A DNA stretch of 64,000 bases from Adineta ricciae. Lineage: Eukaryota > Rotifera > Eurotatoria > Adinetida > Adinetidae. The notes beneath the pieces were generated by a model, which searched no databases, had not been told where the DNA came from, and saw only the letters and a list, made by a program, of their open reading frames with translations. The DNA lies in NCBI GenBank assembly GCA_905250025.1, contig CAJNOJ010000083.1, positions 310,001 to 374,000 of the forward strand, given 5' to 3'. Made by a program: the position numbers and the translations under genes. Positions 33,701-44,800 of this stretch are shown here, piece after piece (position 1 is the stretch's first letter; each line of letters begins with the position of its first letter).

Positions 33701-34355
33701 TTTCTAGTATGCTGTAGCGAAGTATCCCTTACTGGATATCATCGCCCAACCACAACGACAATTACACTGTCAAGTAAATTTTTTCCAAAGAAATTAACAC
33801 ACTAACGCTACTTAGCGTTTCTTTTAGGTAACCGAAGATAAATCTCAATCAGTTTCACATACACTACGCTTTCATGGAAATCAATATGATGCTGATACTT
33901 TGAAAGCCAGTGATACTCCATTACAAACATTGGTAAGTCATTTAACAAATAGCTTGTATGATTTTCATTCGTTAATGTATTTCAGGAAATCTTCGTCTGT
34001 GAAAATATCGCTGCTTTAGCGCAAACAGCGCATCAGTTGAAGCATCATGTTTACCATATGTTTTGTCATGCTCAACGAAAAGTAATCCTTTGTGGCTTTA
34101 TGCACAACACACTTCGATTGGTATTTCTAAAAACAGGTTGCTGAATTACAAGCACTAAACCCGACAGCAGACGCCACTGAATTAATCAGTGCTATTTGTG
34201 GCGACACGACATGGCTACAAGAAGTAAATCGAAAAGGCGACCTATTCATTCTGAAGATATCTCGTCCTTTTTTTTCCTAGTTATTCGAACGGTTCGATTT
34301 GATAATGCAACAAGCGGATACTTACATCTTCTCTAATGTTGATATAGCTTGGTAA
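30761..34355 (+). CDS. 18-exon Gln/Thr/Pro-rich protein with folded C-terminal half, QSER1/PRR12-like candidate
   Basis: Exons: 30761-30989, 31054-31101, 31275-31498, 31548-31629, 31680-32125, 32184-32423, 32479-32536, 32597-32642, 32698-32945, 33003-33175, 33222-33340, 33394-33503, 33556-33650, 33708-33773, 33828-33932, 33986-34081, 34137-34223, 34281-34355 (848 residues, phases consistent). The first 550 residues are low complexity (Gln, Thr, Pro), with one conserved-looking island around YDPKENSFQNAFLKFLAGEK. From about residue 540 it is globular: FLLYKGHFLNLLHFPIWKVH, KTLLLKYDTVLADSEIAW, then helical segments ending in IAW. The P-I-W-x-x...L-L-x-K-Y core reminded me of the C-terminal DUF4211 region of QSER1/PRR12 chromatin proteins; that is a weak, unverified resemblance. 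Probably nuclear. Confidence 0.65.
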
Positions 34356-34656
34356 AGCAAATAACAACATCGAAGATCTCTTTAGCTGTATTGATCACTA
34401 GTCAAGATATGCTCGTCATCCATACATACATAGTATCAATCAATCGGTATCTTTTTCTTGCGCGAATGTGTATGTATGTATATGTAACTGTGTATTTGAT
34501 GTTTTTCAAAAAACAAAATCACGCTTGAGATGTATTTGTTTATTTTGAGCGTTTGTTATTGTATAAACTTGAAAAGAAAATGATTTTGTGTCCAATTAGA
34601 TGCTGTGAAAGTCTTCTATTGATCGTTTTAGTTTCATATTTATGATAAACACGGAA
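34356..34656. other. convergent intergenic spacer
   Basis: About 300 AT-rich bases between convergent gene ends. No signal beyond AT-rich 3'UTR-like sequence. Confidence 0.4.
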
Positions 34657-35263
34657 TCAGAGATCGAATGGATTCGATAATTTGCCTAATGTCGGATCGT
34701 GTAGACATCCTTCAACAAACTCGCTTTTGCTCAAGACTCTGTCACGATTCGTATCGAAGGAAAGCATCATCGATCGAGAATAACTCGCAGCATCATGCTC
34801 CGAAAAGCCAAGTAGTCGACAGATGATGTTTAAAATCTTCTTGATTTCTTTCTTTTCGATGATTTCGTCATCATTCATATCGTAGACTTCGAACGCATAA
34901 GTAAATTTCTGACGTGGTGTACCTTCGCTTGTAGCAATATAGGCAATGAGGAATTCATTGAAGTCAATTGTACCTGGAAAATCAAAGAGGAAATTTTCAA
35001 TGGCGAAAACGAAATCAACTACCGGATTGATCGATATCAAATGCACGAAAAATATGATCCGTGATTTGTTGCAAATTGGGTCGGTTGCGTAGTTTCAAAT
35101 AATAGTTTTGGAATTGTCGTTTATTCATTCGATCAGTTCCGTGACTATCTTCATGAAATTCTGTATACCATTGAAGAATTTCTCTTTCACTTTTTCCACT
35201 AGTCTCAATCAAAATTTGCACGTCTCTATCCGTAAGAGATTTCGAAGCTTGTTGATTACCCAT
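34657..35263 (-). CDS. neuronal calcium sensor family EF-hand protein
   Basis: Two exons, 35023-35263 and 34657-34973, give 185 residues. MGNQQASKSLT at the N-terminus fits N-myristoylation, a hallmark of NCS/frequenin/visinin-like proteins. EF-hand 1 is degenerate, as in the family. Working loops are DIDQSGTIDFNE (EF2), DMNDDEIIEKKE (EF3) and DTNRDRVLSKSE (EF4). Such proteins are calcium-myristoyl switches acting on membrane kinases, receptors or channels. Identity to one vertebrate member cannot be decided. The start used is the second of two adjacent ATGs (35266 and 35263), because only it puts Gly at position 2. Confidence 0.85.
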
Positions 35264-37617
35264 CAAATCCTTATGTTGATTATAATAGGTGACAAAGGCT
35301 TATTGAGTCCATATATTTATCGTTCGTTTCAAACGCAAAACGAAAACATGGTGATTATTAACAAGTGAGAATGAGTTTACATGACAAATGTAGTATTATT
35401 TATTTCCTTTCACGTGCTTTGACGATGTCCTCGAAAGAAAAACACACTTTTTACATCTAATGAGTGAGTACGAAAAAGGAAGACACACGAAACAGATAAA
35501 TCGAACGTCTTGTCGATGAATGGAAAGAGAAAAAAGTTCGGTTTTTCTTTCGATGATTCAAATACGTTAAGAAACATTGGTAAATGAACGAAGGAAAAAG
35601 ATGTTTATGTCATATTTTTTTATTAGTTCTAATCGTATACACATTTCTGTACGTAATGTCTCATTTGATTTCACCTTCAGCTCGATTAACATAGCTATAC
35701 ATGCGTTAAATTAACGAATGTCGATGTAAATAACGAAAAAAAGTACATATCTGATGACTAACTATCATCATTTGAACAGTTATCAGTGTCTATGTACACA
35801 CATATTCGAATAGAATTTCTTGCTTTGCGTGTCTTATCATATACAATAGAAGAGCAAACCAATGTATTTATCTCTTAAGATGGTAAACAGTATATATCGA
35901 CTTTCACCTCACCGCTATTATCTTATCTTCCGTGAATGAGTTAACAAGTAACTCTTTCTTCTTTTTCTCGTTTTGCTTTTCTTCCGTCAAGGGTATGTCT
36001 ATGTGCAAAATGAACTTGTAACATGAAAGCGTTTGTTTTGTTTTTATTCTATTCACTAGACAGAAACATTCGAGAATTGAACTAGAGTAGAAGTCAAATG
36101 AAGCAAAACTGATATAGATTGAATTCAAAGCGTAGAAAATAGACTAGAAGAATTGTTCATTGATCAAAGTTTCATAGAAAAGAAAAGAAACGATTGGGAT
36201 GCATCATTCATTTCTCCTTCGTGTACATACACTTTACTATTAGTTGAGAACGAAATGAAAAAGAAGTCTATCTAGGTCAATGATCATAAGTTATTAATGA
36301 TTGAACAAGTAACAGGTTGTTGTGACCTAGTTTCTTTTTCTCTCGTTTCGACAATGAACATTGCTGATATGATCATAGGCTTTATATTAGCACTTCTCTG
36401 TAGAATGGGAGCTTAGCGTAAATAGACGTCATCAATCGACTGGTGTTTGTCGTGTGTCTTATCAGTATCATCATTACTTACAAACACCTGTCGAGTGTAC
36501 ATGGATTTATGTTCAGCCTTTAATTAGGCTGCGCGACGAGTAACTGTATAGGATCGAAACGAGAAACTAAAAGTATTCATAAAGCATGACAATGGAAATG
36601 AGAAAAAAAAGGCGGAGTTGAAGTAGACCGACAAAGAATTCCTTTTTTTCTCAGTCAAATTATTTGATATTGAGCTTATTGCATTCTCTCCTTTTTTTTT
36701 TGAGGTCACCGAAATGGGTGTGTGCGTATGCAGAGTGTATTGGTGCGGATATCGTGTTCAATCTAATGAATGAATGAATGGGAGAAAAGCGAAAAAATTT
36801 GTTTTATTATATACGAATGTTTTGGACCTTCCTCTTGTCGTCTCGACAGGTAGACAGGATGGATAGTGATGATGATGATCGAGAGGAAAAAGAGAACAGA
36901 ACAAGGCCAGTGTGTGCATATATATATATGTATATGTATGTTCAAAAAATAACTTGAAATGATTCCTTTTTCTTTTCACATCGTCGACCGACCTAATGGG
37001 AGAGGAAAAGAGAGCGAGCAGCGATGCAAAAACAGAACAGAATACGTCTCCTGTTGTGAGAGAATTGTGTTCTTGAGCTTTCAAGGTAGACAATGAAATC
37101 AGAATGAATAGATCTCTTCTATTGACCTACGATATTTTCGAAGGAAGGAGGTCATTTCTAAGCACTCCTATTCTTTGAAAAATAACAGAGTGCATATGAC
37201 CATTCGTATTCAATGCAATCTCCTGCATACTACTCAGCCCAATTTCGATTTCTTCTTTCTTATTTACTAAATTATCATTTAATGATATCGAACACTGATT
37301 TCACTTTCCCATCTACCTACATCCAATCTACCTCCTAATTTTTATCTCTTCACACTTTTTTTTCAGCTCCTATTAAGTAAATATGCAGGAAATATTGAGT
37401 TTTCGACCCCTTGAATGAATCATACAAAAGGGAAAAGTAATGTATTTCTTCCTACGCAAATAAGGGATGTCATATTCGAGGAAAATATGATTATTCGAGT
37501 GATAGATACGTATATAGAAAAAGTATTGCATGGCGATGCTCTTCCGTAACTGTGACGCATGAACGAATCTACCTTTGTTGTTTTTCTTTCAGTTTCATTT
37601 TTCGTTTGAATTTTAGT
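35264..37617. other. 2.35-kb intergenic region, no gene seen
   Basis: Lies between the divergent NCS and ETV6 genes, so it must hold both promoters. AT-rich, with T-runs and purine tracts. Short open frames here have no recognisable content. TTTTTCTTTCAG (37580-37591) and TTTTAG just before ATG 37618 are 3' splice-like sites in the ETV6 leader. Confidence 0.4.
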
Positions 37618-39433
37618 ATGGTTGCTAATACAGATACGACATTTGCTAATATACCATTTCCGACGAATAATCATCTGATATCATCGACGAAAATGAATTT
37701 ACCAGGAAACTTACGTAAGAAAGTGCTTTGAGAAACGCAAGAGAGTAACATCGATTTTTAGTTCGATCGATCGAGTTCTGGACGAAAGAAGATGTGCAAA
37801 AATGGATTGAATATTGTATTGAAGAATATTCACTGGGTGATATTAACTTGAATGATTTCGAAATGAATGGTCAGTTCAACAGAAGACGTTCTTTTCTTAA
37901 ATTGTGACTTTGATTCCCTACAGGTAAAGCATTATCTCTGTTGAGTGAAGATGGCTTCAAACAACGTTCAGCACGTTCTGGAGATATTCTCTATAAAGCG
38001 CTTCAACAACACTATGCATTAATCAAATCATTCCATTATCAAAGTAAAGTTTTGTGCAGAGAATGTTCCATTTCTATTGATGTCTTTTCCAGCACTTTCC
38101 CATCAACTATGGAACAGTTTTGGTTTTCTACCACCTTCATCAGTGCGTCATTTTAATCTTCCATTTCCACCAGTTCCACCGCCGAACATGCCATATCTAC
38201 ATTCAGCAATGAATTATCTATACAATCAATGTGAAACGAAATACACAACAGCTTTGACTGAGTCGCAACAATTGACCCGAACTCGGCAGACATCAGATTG
38301 TTCGTCTTCGTCATCATCAGGTTAGTTCAATCCCATCAAACGATGTATTCGCATTGAAAACTTGTTCTCTAGTGACCAAACCTTTGGACAAACATGACAC
38401 GAGTCTCCCGATCTCATCTATCAAAGAGGAATATATGGACGATGAAGATATCGATATCGAACAGCATGAATCCGTTTCTAAACCACCGCTACTACCACCA
38501 CCATTATTAGTAAAATCTCAAGCAAACGAAAGAAAAATTCTCGCTGGAAATGATAGTGCTAGACAGATACGTTATTATCAAGATCGCATTGATTTTCATG
38601 GTGATATTCTAATGAAACCAAAAGCAGCGAAAAGTATGATATTCTGATGTATATCGTAACAAGACATCCATTGACTATTTGATGTAGATTGTCGAATTCT
38701 CTGGGAATTTCTCTACATTCTACTCGAAGATCCACTCTATGAATCAATAATTCACTGGGAAAATCGTGAGAAAATGGTCTTTCGAATCAATCAAGCTGAT
38801 AAACTGGCCGCACTCTGGGGTAAAATCTACTTTTCTTTCATTTCAATCGTGTACTCAACATACATTTCAGGATTACAAAAGAATCGTTTATCAATGACCT
38901 ATGAAAAGCTATCACGCGGGATGCGTTACTACTATTCGAATAATATTATTTCCAAAGAGCAATCCAAACGTTTACTCTATCGTTTTATGCGTTCACCCGA
39001 TGAAATTCGCAAGAATATGAAACGTCAAAATCCATCCGTCAACACGTTTTATCCATCAACCAGCAAGCCATCACTCCTATCCGAAAAAAATCTTCAACAT
39101 TCAGAACCGTCCGTTCCGTCACAGATATCTAATCAATTCCTACATTTTTTACCAAATTACTCATCAATGCTATCGAGTAACTATTTATTTCCAGCACGTG
39201 ATAAACCGATATCGAAAAGTGATCGAGCAAGTTCATCATCGCCCGAATCATTAGATAGTAGTCATCATGAGAGTGAAAAACAATATTCTTGTTCGTCAAC
39301 AGCGAAACGAAAACAGACCATTCCTATCTCGCTGACCTCCCGTCTGCTACATAGCTATCCGTTTGATCAACCACTAAATTTAGCTGTCAGTTGTAAACAA
39401 GAAGAACATATGATGGACTCAAAGAACATATAA
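37618..39433 (+). CDS. ETV6: ETS transcription factor of the ETV6/Yan (TEL) class
   Basis: Seven exons: 37618-37714, 37762-37869, 37924-38043, 38093-38320, 38373-38633, 38688-38819, 38871-39433, giving 502 residues. The Pointed/SAM domain (about 35-100) reads FWTKEDVQKWIEYCIEEYSL and FEMNGKALSLLSEDGF, with SGDILYKALQQH; these are TEL/Yan-type. The ETS domain (about 272-355) contains RILWEFLYILLEDP, the recognition helix KLSRGMRYYYSNNIIS with both DNA-contacting arginines, and the ETV6-specific tail RLLYRFMRSPDEI. ETV6/Yan proteins are polymerising repressors downstream of receptor tyrosine kinase/MAPK signalling. The C-terminal 140 residues are Ser-rich with potential MAPK sites, not a recognised domain. 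No ETS1-like features. Confidence 0.9.
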
Positions 39434-39910
39434 ATAGGTCGCATCGATTCCATCAAGTGTATAATTGAACAGTGACAAGTTCCAGACATACTTTTGTTTT
39501 TTTTGTACCAAACATGTCATTAGATAAATGTTGTAGTTGTAGATCAGCGTGAGTAGGCGTGCGTTTGGACATTATAATTTGTTCTTTTATCCATCTATCT
39601 CAATGCACTGTGTGATATGTGTATAGAAAATGTGGCCGAAACAATCGTTTTATACATCTCGATGTATCAAATTGAAAATAACGAAGTTAACAGAAACGAA
39701 CTCGATGTACATTGTAGTTTATATTTATACGTTTTTTTTTCTTTTCTTTTTTTTTTTGATATACATAATGATGCTTTTCCCGAGTTTTTATCTGATTCAC
39801 TTGATAATAAATAAAACGAAATAACTGCCCAAGTTAATAAAGATACGGTTGATTACTCCTTTTACTAAGCTATTTATATCTGTTTGTCTTCTCAGTGTAA
39901 ATTTCACACA
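39434..39910. other. intergenic
   Basis: A 477-bp spacer containing T-rich tracts (39730-39760) and AATAAA motifs near 39807-39813 and 39836-39841, likely the ETV6 3' end. TTGTCTTCTCAG at 39884-39895 is a 3' splice-type site 15 bases before the next ATG. Confidence 0.5.
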
Positions 39911-40480
39911 ATGAATCAAACCGAAACGTCTTTACCAAATCGATATGTCATCGAGGACAAGCATTTCTCCTCCGATGATAAATTTGTCATTACTGATGCT
40001 GATGGAAATGTTCATTATAAAGTCGATTCGACATTATTTGTCTTAGGAGACAAACTGACGCTATATGATGCTGTCGGAAATGAACTAATACGAATTCGCC
40101 AAGAGAAACTGCATTTACATCCAACATATAACATCTATTCGATTCGTCGAGATGCTGAAGAAACACAACTAGCGTCTGTAAAACGAACAGGCTCACTCAC
40201 TCAACGTAAACTAGAAATCAGCACATCGAATGGCGATTATCTTATGGAAAATCGAGGAGGTCCCTTTTCTCGCGAATTTCTACTGAAGAAAGATGACAGC
40301 ATCGTTGCTTTCGTTACAAAAGATACTACTCCATTGAAAGACACATTTTGGGTGGAGATTGCAAATGGCACAGAAGAATATCATGCGTTCATTATGGCTT
40401 TAATCATCGTTCTTTCATGCGCGCAACGTCTTCCGGGTAATCCTCTGGCAACACCTCATCAAGGAAACATTAAAGTTTAA
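39911..40480 (+). CDS. LURP-one-related (Tubby C-terminal-like fold) protein
   Basis: A single exon of 189 residues. The sequence has the LOR pattern of a beta barrel around a central helix: KFVITDADGNVHYKVDS, LTLYDAVGNELIRIRQEKL, YNIYSIRRD, KLEISTSNGDYLMENRG and AFVTKD...DTFWVEIANGTEEYHAFIMALIIVL. The last hydrophobic stretch is the buried C-terminal helix of the fold. LOR proteins are common in plants and fungi and are structurally related to phospholipid scramblases; their biochemical role is unsettled. The ATG at 39911 lies 15 bases after a splice acceptor. AATAAA is at 40526. Confidence 0.8.
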   Translation: MNQTETSLPNRYVIEDKHFSSDDKFVITDADGNVHYKVDSTLFVLGDKLTLYDAVGNELIRIRQEKLHLHPTYNIYSIRRDAEETQLASVKRTGSLTQRKLEISTSNGDYLMENRGGPFSREFLLKKDDSIVAFVTKDTTPLKDTFWVEIANGTEEYHAFIMALIIVLSCAQRLPGNPLATPHQGNIKV

Positions 40481-41877
40481 CTGTATTGAACATTGAGATT
40501 TAAATAACGAATATGCACATGTTTTAATAAAAATATATCAGCGAGTTGGTGTATGTATATTTATAGAAAGAAAAATACGATCATACTAAAGTTATGGAAG
40601 CAATCAGAAACATTTATAGGTCAACGAGATCATTTGGTTTTGTGTCAATACATTGACAAAATGTTTTCATTGTTTGTAAACGCCAAAACGTTCAACGAAC
40701 TGTTTGCTTTGTTCTCTTATGTCTGTAACCTTGTGTGCTACATATTGACTCTGAAATCTGACTCAGCAAGGCGTGTCTTCATCGGGAAACACCCGAGTGA
40801 ACTTTGAGTACGAATACGTAAGTGATTCAATCGAATGACTTCTATTATTTTTTGATGAAGGGAAAAAAAGAAGGTTAACAGTCAATGGCGGTGTGTCTTA
40901 CTACTAACAAAACAGAGAAGTGTAAACTTCGTGCTACTGTTGAACACACACATACAATTCGAGAACATTGTTAAAAGCGATGAATCAGTTCACCTTTCTT
41001 TGAAAATGGATTGTTCAGCGTTTCGATTGCAGTTTGTAATAAAAAAAAAAAGTAGAGTATATTTTATAAGGGAGATACGGATGTTGTACTTTGATGTAGC
41101 ATATCATCAAAGAAAGTTAATGATATAAAAACAGAACGAAAGAGAAGACAGAAAGTCAGACATGATCAGTGAAAAAGATCGTGCATACGAAAAGAAAAGA
41201 AGGAACAACAGCTGATCAGACGATTTATCAAAGATTTGAATGATACACTTTCTCTCCTCGTTCTTAATGTATCAAATTTTTATGTATCCGAGTCTCATAT
41301 TACTCGGAATAATGAAACTTATAATTCTTACATCTGCAGAACAATGTCTTTGAATTATACGATTGTAATTACTTTCCCACCCGACTCGTTAACTGCAGCG
41401 TTCAGCTCGTATCGCAACAAATGAAGCGTTACATTCGGATGAAATTTCACTTGACGTATTATTGATTATCTATTTCGAAATGTAGATCAACAATGGATAG
41501 TCCGCGAATAATCGTCTTCATCCGTGATCAATATGTGATGATAGGGTTCATTGGCAAAAGAAATTTGTTTGATAAAGTTCAAATAACGATGACTTTGTTC
41601 TTTTAACAAACAAATTTTTTCTTCGCGTACTGACGATAAGATCTGCCCTTCAATGGAAAAGGTTAGTTTATGTGTAGAGAGAGAGAATCATAGTCATCAG
41701 AACATCGAATTTATATAAACAATTCTCCGGAGTTTCAGCAGATAGTCTCATGATTAAGTTTATTGATCGGTGCAGATGAATCATACAGTGTGTGAAGGAA
41801 GAGAAAAAGTCTTAAAAATTTTCAAGATTCTTTTATTATCACGTTTTATAGCGGTGCTCAACTCATTTCTATTTCAG
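40481..41877. other. 1.4-kb intergenic region
   Basis: Holds the LOR polyadenylation signal (40526) and the leader of the Mcr-like gene. ATTTCTATTTCAG at 41865-41877 abuts the ATG of that gene. Small open frames (40553-40807, 40931-41128, 41236-41424) carry nothing recognisable. Confidence 0.45.
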
Positions 41878-44800
41878 ATGAATCGACTGAGTGCTGCTCT
41901 CTTTCTTCAATTGCATCTCTTGACAACGATTTTCGCTTATCAATCCTCGGAATTCTTTCCGTTTTATTCACAAAATGAAACCGACAATTTCCAAACAACT
42001 GAACCATTTCAATCAAATACTTTTCTCAATCATTCCATTCGTCGCCGACAAGTACCGCTGAATATCTACACATCACAACAAGCACGAATACCTGCTACGC
42101 CATCTTATATCATCGTTGGTCCACGTATCATACGACCAGCACAAATCATTTCCGTTAGTGTCACCATCCTACGTAAAGAATGGAATTCCACGGTGGTCAA
42201 AGCACTAATATCAAATGATGATATGGCTGTGGCATCAGCTGAAGATCTCTGTATGTTGAATGTACCAAGAACACTACAGATGCGTATACCGAATAATATA
42301 CGTTCTAGTACTTATCGTTTAACAGTTGAAGGAACATCATTGACAGGTGAAAGAAAATTTTCAAATATTTCCGAATTGATCTTCGAACAAAAAGGTGTAA
42401 CGATACTTATCCAACTTGATCGACCAGTATATCGACATGAAACGGTAGTGCAATTTCGTTGCATACCTATTTATCCCGATTTGAGCGGATATTTTCATAC
42501 ACTTGATGCGTATATAATTGGACCATCAGGTCATATTCTACGCAAATGGGAAAATCAGCAGACGACCGCTGGTATTGTTTCACTTGAGGTACAAATTCCT
42601 GAAAAAATTTTCATAAGTTCTAACGTTGAACTTTTTCCGTTTTAGTATCCTATGAATGATGCACCACCGGAAGGTGTGTGGCAAGTGCAATGCCGTGTGA
42701 TGGGTTACGAAGCAACAAAACAATTTGATGTACACGAATTTTATAATCGGAAATTCGAAGTGAATGTTACCGTTCCATATTATTTACCTACGGATGCACC
42801 GGGCGTGGGTGGATTTATTATAGCAAACTACACAACTGGTATGGGTGTTCTCGGTTATGCAAATTTAGTCGTTCAGGCACGCAATCGCTCGTCGCGTTAT
42901 GATCCGTATAATTTTCCATTGGCTGATGTTGAATTTCAACCTAAGACGCCAGAAGGAAGACTAATATCAACATACAGGACGACGATCAATGACTTTAATG
43001 GTGTTGCTGGCTTCTTCATTCCAATGGAAGCCATCCGAACGATACTACCAGATTTGGATGGTAATGAAATCTTAATAACAGCTGTTGTACATGATCCCTG
43101 GTGGAATGAAACAAATAACGGTTAGGAGAGAATACTTTACTGAAGAATCTGGTTAATCTATAGGGATCTTTTTCAGGCACGACAGTTGTTTCCTTCTATA
43201 CACCTGGTACGCGTCTTCGTTTTCTTGGTGGTCCATCAATGGTATTCAAACCACGGATGATCTTTACTACATATGTAGCTGCGATGAATATTGATGGGAC
43301 GAAATATCCTCCGGGACCTGGTCGGTTCATTCGTATCTATACTGAAAACGATCTAGGCCAATCAGGGATTCCAGTGGATTATCTGATCGATTCTTCTGGT
43401 ATCGTTCAACATCAGTTTTTAGCGCCAGGTGATCCAGCAATAACATTCATACGTCTTCGTGCTGAACTATACGACAACAATATATTAGTTCAAGGTACCA
43501 CAGATGAACAACGTGCTATTCGTTATCTATCTCCATCGAATAGTTATCTACAAGTAACATCGAGTACGGAAAACCCGCGTGTAGGAGATTTTATGCTGTT
43601 TCGTGTCAATATCACCCAGTATGTTGATTTTGTCTATTATCATATAACGTCAGCAGGTAGGTTAATCTTTACAAATATTCTTCCTATGGATGGTGCTCGC
43701 CAGAAAACATTCGATGTTGGCATTAGTCGCGAAATGGCTCCATCTGCTCACATCCTAGTGTACTACATTCGCTATGACGGCGAAATTGTTGCCGACAGTA
43801 TGAATTTTCATGTTAATACATCATCAGTAACAAACCATGTGAATATCACAATTAATCGGCGAAAAGATTTCACAGGAAACACAATCGAAGTGATAGCTTA
43901 TACATCACCGCAATCGTATGTTGCTTTCGCTGGTCTTGGTCTTGTACAAACACGATTATTTCCACCAGGCAATCATTTCAGTTCAGTTATACTCTATGAT
44001 GAACTATATTCATTCGATCGATATTCTACAACGAGTTTTCAACATACATGGTACTCAGATATCAATATTGCATCGCATCGAGTCTTTTATCCCTCACAAT
44101 CCTATGGTTATGATGCTGGTTCAACATTCAATTCTTCAGGAATGCAAATCTTCACCGATGTTAATATTCAAGCTATCCAAACAGACTGTGATCAATATGG
44201 CTTATTACAATGCACGGATGGTACGTGTTATCCACCTGCATTGAGATGTAATGATATACTTGATTGTCGAGACGGTTCTGATGAAGCAAATTGTAAGTAG
44301 AAAATTCTGGATTGATGGAAAAAATTAACTTGCCTTTCTCTCTCTCTCTCTCTCTGAAGGTAATATAACAACACCAACAAGTGAGTACGATTTCACTCCC
44401 TTGTATCTCCGTTTATGGCCATACTGGGAACGTGAATTACAACTTGATTTTATGTGGCATCAACAATTCGCGTATCCCGATGGTCGTGTGCAATTTCGTA
44501 CGACAGTGCCAAACGTGATCACTACATGGGTTATCACAGCTCTTGCTGTCAGTCGTCTGACAGGCTTTGGTGTTGTTGATGTTCCATTCATCTATGAAGG
44601 TACAAGACAATTTTTTATTAAAGTCGAAGTGCCACCCATTGTACGACTTGGTGAACAAGTTGGGGCGCGTGTTGATGTGTTCAATTTTCAATCGCATCGC
44701 GTCGAAGCATTAATTATTCTACATGCATCCGATGATTATCGTTCGGTTAATATCGAACAACGAGGTATTGTATCATCGTACGCACCGAAGTTAACCGAGG

